Assembly (NCBI RefSeq): GCF_001434815.1
Contig: NZ_AZDU01000022.1
Span: 1 to 35,456 of the forward strand
Reading direction: 5' to 3'
From: Lactobacillus equicursoris DSM 19284 = JCM 14600 = CIP 110162
GTDB taxonomy: Bacteria; Bacillota; Bacilli; Lactobacillales; Lactobacillaceae
Length of the DNA: 35,456 bases
Position numbers and translations under genes: made by a program
Notes under the pieces: model-generated
The model's input: the letters and a program-made list of their open reading frames with translations, nothing else
Told to the model about the DNA's origin: nothing
Databases searched by the model: none
In this document: in pieces, positions 31,952 to 35,456 of the stretch
Layout: every line of letters starts with the position of its first letter
Position numbering within the stretch: the first letter of the stretch is position 1

Positions 31952-32827
31952 TTATTCTTCTCCATGTTCTTGTTCAAAATCAACGACGCAGCCGCGCAAG
32001 TTGGCTTCACCGCGGTACTGGCAAACAGCTAGTTCCGGCTTAACAGTTGCGATCTTAACTTCTTTTCTGATTTTGGCGATTTCATCATTTAATAAAGGCA
32101 GCAGATCTGAGTTATTCGAAATGGCGCCCCCAATGATAACCTTTTCCGGGTCAAAGCCGTGCTGGAGGTTGTAAATAGCGTTGGCCAGTACCTTGATTGA
32201 CCGCGTGCGCTCTTTCAAAGCGACCGGATCGCCGGCCTTGGCCAGGTCGTAGACCTCCTTGCCAGAGCATTTTTTACCCGTGGCTTCGTTATACCGCGCC
32301 GCCATTTGGACGGGCGAAGCCGCCTCGCTCAAGGTTAACCCGGCATCGCCGGTAGTTTGGTAGCCGAACTCCCCGCCGTAAAGGTGGGCGCCGTGCCAGA
32401 TCTGCCGGTTGACGATCAAGGCCCCGCCAACCCCGGTCCCGATAACCATGAAGGCCAGAGAGTCGTGCCCCTGCGCGGCCCCTTCGGCTAATTCCGCAAG
32501 TGCCGCGCAGTTGGCGTCATTTTCAATGGATACGGGCAGGCCAAAAAGCTTTTCCAGTTCCGGTACGATCGGAAAGTTGTGGATGTAGGGCAGGGCGCTG
32601 GCCCCTTCAATCACGCCGGTCTTCTTGTTGACCGCGCCAGGTGAGGAGATGGCTACGCCGGTCACATTGTTTTTTTCCTTAAACTTGTCCACTTCCGCTT
32701 TTAAAGCCTGGTAGAAGTCCGCCAAGTTGTCCGGCGTGTCCACCGCGTGCTTGTCAGTCAATTCGCGTTTTTGCCAGAGGGCGAACTTGATCGTCGTTCC
32801 ACCGATATCAATTGCTGCTAATGCCAT
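31952..32827 (-). CDS. ROK-family sugar kinase (glucokinase or beta-glucoside kinase type)
   Basis: This 291-residue kinase starts at the ATG preceded by GAGG; an in-frame ATG seven codons upstream adds MKKSRLK and lies in the terminator's T-rich part. The ATP-binding N-terminal motif is AAIDIGGTTIKFALW, with SIENDANCAALAE containing the catalytic Asp and GTGVGGALIVN. The Cys-rich zinc motif of typical ROK proteins is absent: EFGYQTTGDAGLTLSE stands in its place, as seen in beta-glucoside kinases of this family. It may phosphorylate glucose released by the downstream GH1 enzyme, or an unphosphorylated beta-glucoside. Confidence 0.82.
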   Translation of the reverse strand: MALAAIDIGGTTIKFALWQKRELTDKHAVDTPDNLADFYQALKAEVDKFKEKNNVTGVAISSPGAVNKKTGVIEGASALPYIHNFPIVPELEKLFGLPVSIENDANCAALAELAEGAAQGHDSLAFMVIGTGVGGALIVNRQIWHGAHLYGGEFGYQTTGDAGLTLSEAASPVQMAARYNEATGKKCSGKEVYDLAKAGDPVALKERTRSIKVLANAIYNLQHGFDPEKVIIGGAISNNSDLLPLLNDEIAKIRKEVKIATVKPELAVCQYRGEANLRGCVVDFEQEHGEE

Positions 32828-32845
32828 TTTTAACCTCGATTTTTT

Positions 32846-32885
32846 CAAAAAAACGACCCAAGCGTCACTTGATGCTGGGCCGTTT
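32846..32885 (-). terminator. Terminator between the IIA remnant and the ROK kinase
   Basis: On the minus strand AAACGGCCCAGC pairs with GCTTGGGTCGTTT, with minor mismatches, over a ~10-base loop and a T-run follows (plus-strand A at 32847-32853). It would limit expression of the kinase and GH1 genes from the PTS promoter unless there is read-through or an internal promoter. Confidence 0.78.
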
Positions 32886-32891
32886 CCTTAA

Positions 32892-33101
32892 TTACTTTTG
32901 GGCCATTTTTTTGTAAACGGCAACCAATTACTTGGCTAGGTCAATGTAAGTAATTGCCGTCATCAAATGGTCTTGAGAGTGAACCAATAACAAAGTTACA
33001 GGAATGTGTTCGCCGCTAGCTTCCTTAGTCAGCATGGCAGTTTGGGAATTGTGGGCGTTGACGATTAACCCCATAATTGATTGCATTGCGTTTTCACTCA
33101 T
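32892..33101 (-). pseudogene. Broken lactose/cellobiose-type PTS IIA gene
   Basis: A minus-strand frame from ATG 33101 gives 57 residues to a TAA at 32930-32928: [20 protein letters not shown], then [10 protein letters not shown] and [11 protein letters not shown] with the phospho-His at residue 41. Compared with LacF, about 36 residues are missing between GLIVN and AHNSQ, which removes two helices. After the TAA the same frame continues LVAVYKKMAQK to a TAA at 32894-32892, the expected C-terminal helix of such proteins. So it has both an in-frame deletion and a nonsense codon. It sits where an intact IIA belongs in a cellobiose PTS operon. Confidence 0.85.
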
Positions 33102-33185
33102 TTGAATGCCTAATGTTTGAGAAAGATGTCGTGTTTTGTAGAAATAAAGTTTTAATATACAGTTTCTTTTTAAAAAAGCTTCCGC

Positions 33186-34619
33186 TTAGGCTTCAGCATT
33201 TGCTTGTTCCCGCTTCAGCAATTCTTGGTCATACTTCTTGGCAAATGGGAAGTAAACCAGAGTAGAGATGACCAAGACGCAGAATTGCCATACGGCGATC
33301 TTCCAGCCACCGATGAAGAAGCCGGAGAGAACGGCTGGCGTGGTCCATGGAGCGGCAACCCCGTTCAGTGGTGGCAAGATACCGAAGTTGATCAAAGCGT
33401 AAGTTGACAGGCTGACGATCAGCGGTACGCCGAAGAATGGAACCGCCAGGAATGGGTTCATCACCAGTGGCAGACCGAACAGGAATGGTTCGTTGATGTT
33501 GAAGATGGAAGGTACCAGTTCGATCTTACCGATAGCCTTCATTTGTTGCGACTTAGCGAAGAAGACCGTAAAGACAACCAAACCAATGGTAATCCCTGAA
33601 CCAGTCAAGTTAATGAAGTTGTTGTAGAATTCGTTGGTGATAATGTGGGCACCGTTAGCAAGTGAAAGCTTCCCAGCGTGGTAAAGGGCAGCGTTGGCTG
33701 CGGTGTTTGGCAGCAAGAAGGCACTGGCTACAGAACCAACAATCAAACCGCCGTGAACGCCGAAGAACCAGAAGAATGGTACGGCCAAGCCGATGACGAT
33801 CGCACCGCCCCATGAGTCGGACACGCCTTGCATTGGAATTTCCAGCACCTTGTAGATCCAGTTGAGCAGGTCGGTGTTGCCGAATTGCTTGAAGGCTGCA
33901 AAGAGCAGCATGCAGGCTGTCAAAATGATGCCGGCTGGAATCATGGCTGAGAACTGCTTAGAAACGCTGGCTGGCACTTGTTCAGGCAGCTTGATTTCCC
34001 AGCCCTTCTTCATCATGACGCTGTATGACCAGCCAACTAAAAGGCCGATGATGATGGCAGCGACCATGCCTTGGCCACCCATCCATGAAGTGTTCAAAAC
34101 GCCGGTAACTGGTGACAGAATAAAGGTCTTCATGGCGCTTGGCAGCTTGTCCAAGTTTTGGGTCACAGCTGAGCCAGTAACCACAACCTTGCCAGCTGAG
34201 TTAGAAATACCGCTGGACAAGGCTGCCTTCATTGGGCTGTCAACTTGCATAAATTGGAGCAAGAAGAAGGCACACAGGGCAGTTAGGGCACCTGGAAGTG
34301 GCTCAACTTTTTCATTCTTAATGTAAACATAGGCAATCCCGACAACGGACCAGATGGAGATCATCCCGAAGCTGGCCGCGTAGGCTTGACTAAAGAAGGC
34401 TGACCAGCCGCTGTTCGCCAATTCCGTAGAAACTGCGGGAATTGGGAAGTTGGACATGATCAAGAAGATAGACCCGATGATGATGAATGGCAGAGAGTAA
34501 ACCATCCCATCTTGGAGCGCCTTAACAGCCTTCGTGTTAACGAATTTCATGATTGGCGGCAAGATTTTAGCGTTAACGAACTCGCTAAAGCCGCTCTTCT
34601 TACTAGTATCAGTACTCAT
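33186..34619 (-). CDS. Cellobiose/lichenan-type PTS component IIC
   Basis: This 477-residue membrane protein of the lactose/cellobiose IIC family has about ten hydrophobic segments. Family marks are GVHGGLIVGSV, NEPFLFGLPLVMNPFL and TWTTPAVLSGFF-like segments near the C-terminus (APWTTPAVLSGFFIGGW). I start at the ATG at 34619, seven bases after GAGGA; a GTG one codon earlier is too close. It translocates a beta-glucoside such as cellobiose, phosphorylated by the IIB encoded 26 bases upstream. The cognate IIA gene downstream is broken, so another IIA must supply phosphate if it works. Confidence 0.9.
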   Translation of the reverse strand: MSTDTSKKSGFSEFVNAKILPPIMKFVNTKAVKALQDGMVYSLPFIIIGSIFLIMSNFPIPAVSTELANSGWSAFFSQAYAASFGMISIWSVVGIAYVYIKNEKVEPLPGALTALCAFFLLQFMQVDSPMKAALSSGISNSAGKVVVTGSAVTQNLDKLPSAMKTFILSPVTGVLNTSWMGGQGMVAAIIIGLLVGWSYSVMMKKGWEIKLPEQVPASVSKQFSAMIPAGIILTACMLLFAAFKQFGNTDLLNWIYKVLEIPMQGVSDSWGGAIVIGLAVPFFWFFGVHGGLIVGSVASAFLLPNTAANAALYHAGKLSLANGAHIITNEFYNNFINLTGSGITIGLVVFTVFFAKSQQMKAIGKIELVPSIFNINEPFLFGLPLVMNPFLAVPFFGVPLIVSLSTYALINFGILPPLNGVAAPWTTPAVLSGFFIGGWKIAVWQFCVLVISTLVYFPFAKKYDQELLKREQANAEA

Positions 34620-34645
34620 CACTTTTTCCTCAATCTACCTAAATC

Positions 34646-34963
34646 CTAACCAACCAGCTTCTTGGCTTGTTGAACGACCTTTTCGCCGTCCATCATGCCG
34701 TAAGCTGCCATGTCAATGACTTCGACTGGAATGCCAGTGCCTTCAACCTTCTTTTCAAAGTCGGCCAACATGTAGCTGACTTGTGGCCCCAACAAGACGC
34801 AGCTGATGTTCTTGTTTTCCAAGTTAGTGTCGGCTTCAGCGGCTGGACAAGCAAAGATTTCGTAGTCCAAACCGTCCTTCTTAGCAGCCTCCTGCATCTT
34901 CTTCACGAGCATGCTAGTGCTCATCCCGGCTGAGCAACAAAGCATTACTGTCTTTTCAGCCAT
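34646..34963 (-). CDS. Cellobiose-type PTS component IIB
   Basis: This 105-residue cytoplasmic phosphocarrier is of the lactose/cellobiose type. The active loop VMLCCSAGMSTSMLV has the phospho-Cys at residue 10. The family core is clear in VLLGPQVSYMLADFEKK. AGGAGG precedes the ATG. It is the first gene of the operon IIB-IIC-(broken IIA)-ROK kinase-GH1, under a promoter with a very good cre site. Confidence 0.92.
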   Translation of the reverse strand: MAEKTVMLCCSAGMSTSMLVKKMQEAAKKDGLDYEIFACPAAEADTNLENKNISCVLLGPQVSYMLADFEKKVEGTGIPVEVIDMAAYGMMDGEKVVQQAKKLVG

Positions 34964-35002
34964 TCTTATTACCTCCTAAAAAATATCTCAACTGCTTTTA
35001 TC

Positions 35003-35016
35003 TGTTATCGCTTACA
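35003..35016. promoter_or_regulatory. cre site at the cellobiose-type PTS promoter
   Basis: The minus strand reads TGTAAGCGATAACA, one mismatch from the 14-base cre consensus TGWAARCGYTWNCW. It lies just downstream of the -10, over the expected transcription start, a typical place for CcpA repression. Confidence 0.82.
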
Positions 35017-35022
35017 ATTCGT

Positions 35023-35051
35023 AGTATATACTCTTTAAAATAAAATGTCTA
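35023..35051 (-). promoter_or_regulatory. Promoter of the cellobiose-type PTS operon
   Basis: On the minus strand TAGACA (35051-35046), one mismatch from TTGACA, and TATACT (35028-35023) are separated by 17 bases. The IIB start codon follows about 60 bases downstream. The 35052-35120 stretch shows nothing else. Confidence 0.75.
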
Positions 35052-35120
35052 GTTCTTTTCGTAAAAATATGGTTTTTATTTGGTGGTTTTGGTAACTGGG
35101 ACAAGCGTAGCCGCAAATTT

Positions 35121-35456
35121 TACTCAACTGAACCGGACTTTTTAATAATCGTGGCAACTTTTTACTCAACTGCCGAAGCCTTTCTCATAATTGAAACACG
35201 ACTTTACTCAACTGCAGCCATATTTCTCATAATTCCCCTTATGTTGTACTCAACTACACTCTCGTTTCTCATAATTGCCCCTATAATTGACTCAACTAGT
35301 TCTTCGTCTCTCATAATTCGAATTATTAAAAGCTAAAACGCAGTTGAGTCAATTTTGTACCAAAAGATTAAAAAATCGGTCGTACTTGAGTACGGCCGAT
35401 TCCTAATTATTAAAATGCTGCTGGCAGTTGAGTAAAGAAATTTCCGATTATTAAAA
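35121..35456. repeat. 42-bp repeat array with head-to-head inversion, running off the window
   Basis: TACTCAACTR starts at 35121, 35163, 35205, 35247 and 35289 (first base changed in the last), exactly 42 bases apart. A second block, usually TTTCTCATAATT, follows each 18 bases later (35139, 35181, 35223, 35265, 35307). The bases between blocks vary. From about 35320 the array is inverted: CAGTTGAGTM at 35341 and 35425 and a degenerate copy at 35383, with AATTATTAAAA at 35321, a degenerate copy near 35363 and 35405. The switch keeps the 42-base phase on each side. It encodes an open stretch on the plus strand but is unlikely to be a protein gene. Confidence 0.85.

Noticed and set aside
32912..32925. 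cre-like TGTAAACGGCAACC
   Set aside because: It lies inside the decayed C-terminal part of the IIA pseudogene, with three consensus mismatches and no promoter next to it.
35151..35336. Open frame encoding a repeated YST...FLII peptide
   Set aside because: The repeat has a 42-base period, so any frame without a stop in one unit stays open. There is no ribosome site, and the array continues inverted, which argues for a DNA/RNA repeat rather than a protein.
35121..35456. CRISPR array
   Set aside because: The conserved parts are two short blocks (10 and 12 bases) rather than one 28-36 base repeat, orientation flips within the array, and no cas genes are nearby.

Overview
The window looks like a carbohydrate-utilisation region from a Lactobacillus chromosome. 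The low-GC Gram-positive gene styles, AGGAG-type ribosome binding sites, CcpA-type cre sites and lactose/tagatose gene families point to the genus. The fairly high G+C of the genes, with C/G-rich third positions in galK, galT and the GH1/ROK genes, suggests the L. delbrueckii group. This assignment is inference from composition and gene content, not a database match.

Layout. (1) 1-2700: a 42-bp tandem repeat, a competence-type sigma factor (ComX/SigX-like), and a two-gene cassette of unrecognised, more A+T-rich genes on the minus strand. (2) 2702-5200 (minus): lacR-lacA-lacB-DUF4867, with a well-formed promoter, a cre-like site and an inverted repeat that could be the LacR operator. (3) 5439-8349 (minus): galM-lacC-lacX. 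(4) 8452-11091 (plus): galK-galT, divergent from galM. (5) 11092-11608: a gene-poor stretch holding a broken transposase fragment and a strong hairpin. (6) 11609-15302 (minus): galactitol-type PTS IIA-IIB-IIC, a small membrane protein and lacD. (7) 15661-16428 (plus): a DUF1129 membrane protein. (8) 16714-21913 (minus): lactose PTS locus lacT-lacF-lacE-lacG preceded by a second lacF copy. Both lacF copy 2 and lacT have the same leader arrangement: a cre overlapping the -35, a promoter, a RAT antiterminator site and a terminator. (9) 22193-27326 (minus): alpha-L-rhamnosidase, MFS transporter, alpha/beta hydrolase and SemiSWEET in one tightly packed operon, divergent from an AraC-type regulator (27450-28538, plus). 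(10) 28573-30445 (minus): manA-scrK. (11) 30558-34963 (minus): a cellobiose-type PTS operon (IIB, IIC, a broken IIA, ROK kinase, GH1 glycosidase). (12) 35121-35456: a second, unrelated 42-bp repeat array that switches orientation in the middle and runs off the window.

How it fits together. Lactose enters through LacEF as lactose-6-phosphate and is split by LacG into glucose and galactose-6-phosphate. LacAB, LacC and LacD then convert galactose-6-phosphate to triose phosphates. The galactitol-type PTS lies in one operon with lacD and no galactitol-phosphate dehydrogenase is present, so it probably delivers galactose-6-phosphate to the same route. GalM, GalK and GalT give a parallel Leloir entry. 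CcpA sites at most promoters, LacR and LacT antitermination supply the control. The rhamnosidase operon is a separate plant-glycoside module.

The most notable points are the duplicated LacT-controlled promoter/leader/lacF unit, the decayed cellobiose IIA next to an otherwise intact PTS, the rhamnosidase-MFS-esterase-SemiSWEET operon, the unknown two-gene cassette, and two different repeat families that share an exact 42-bp period.
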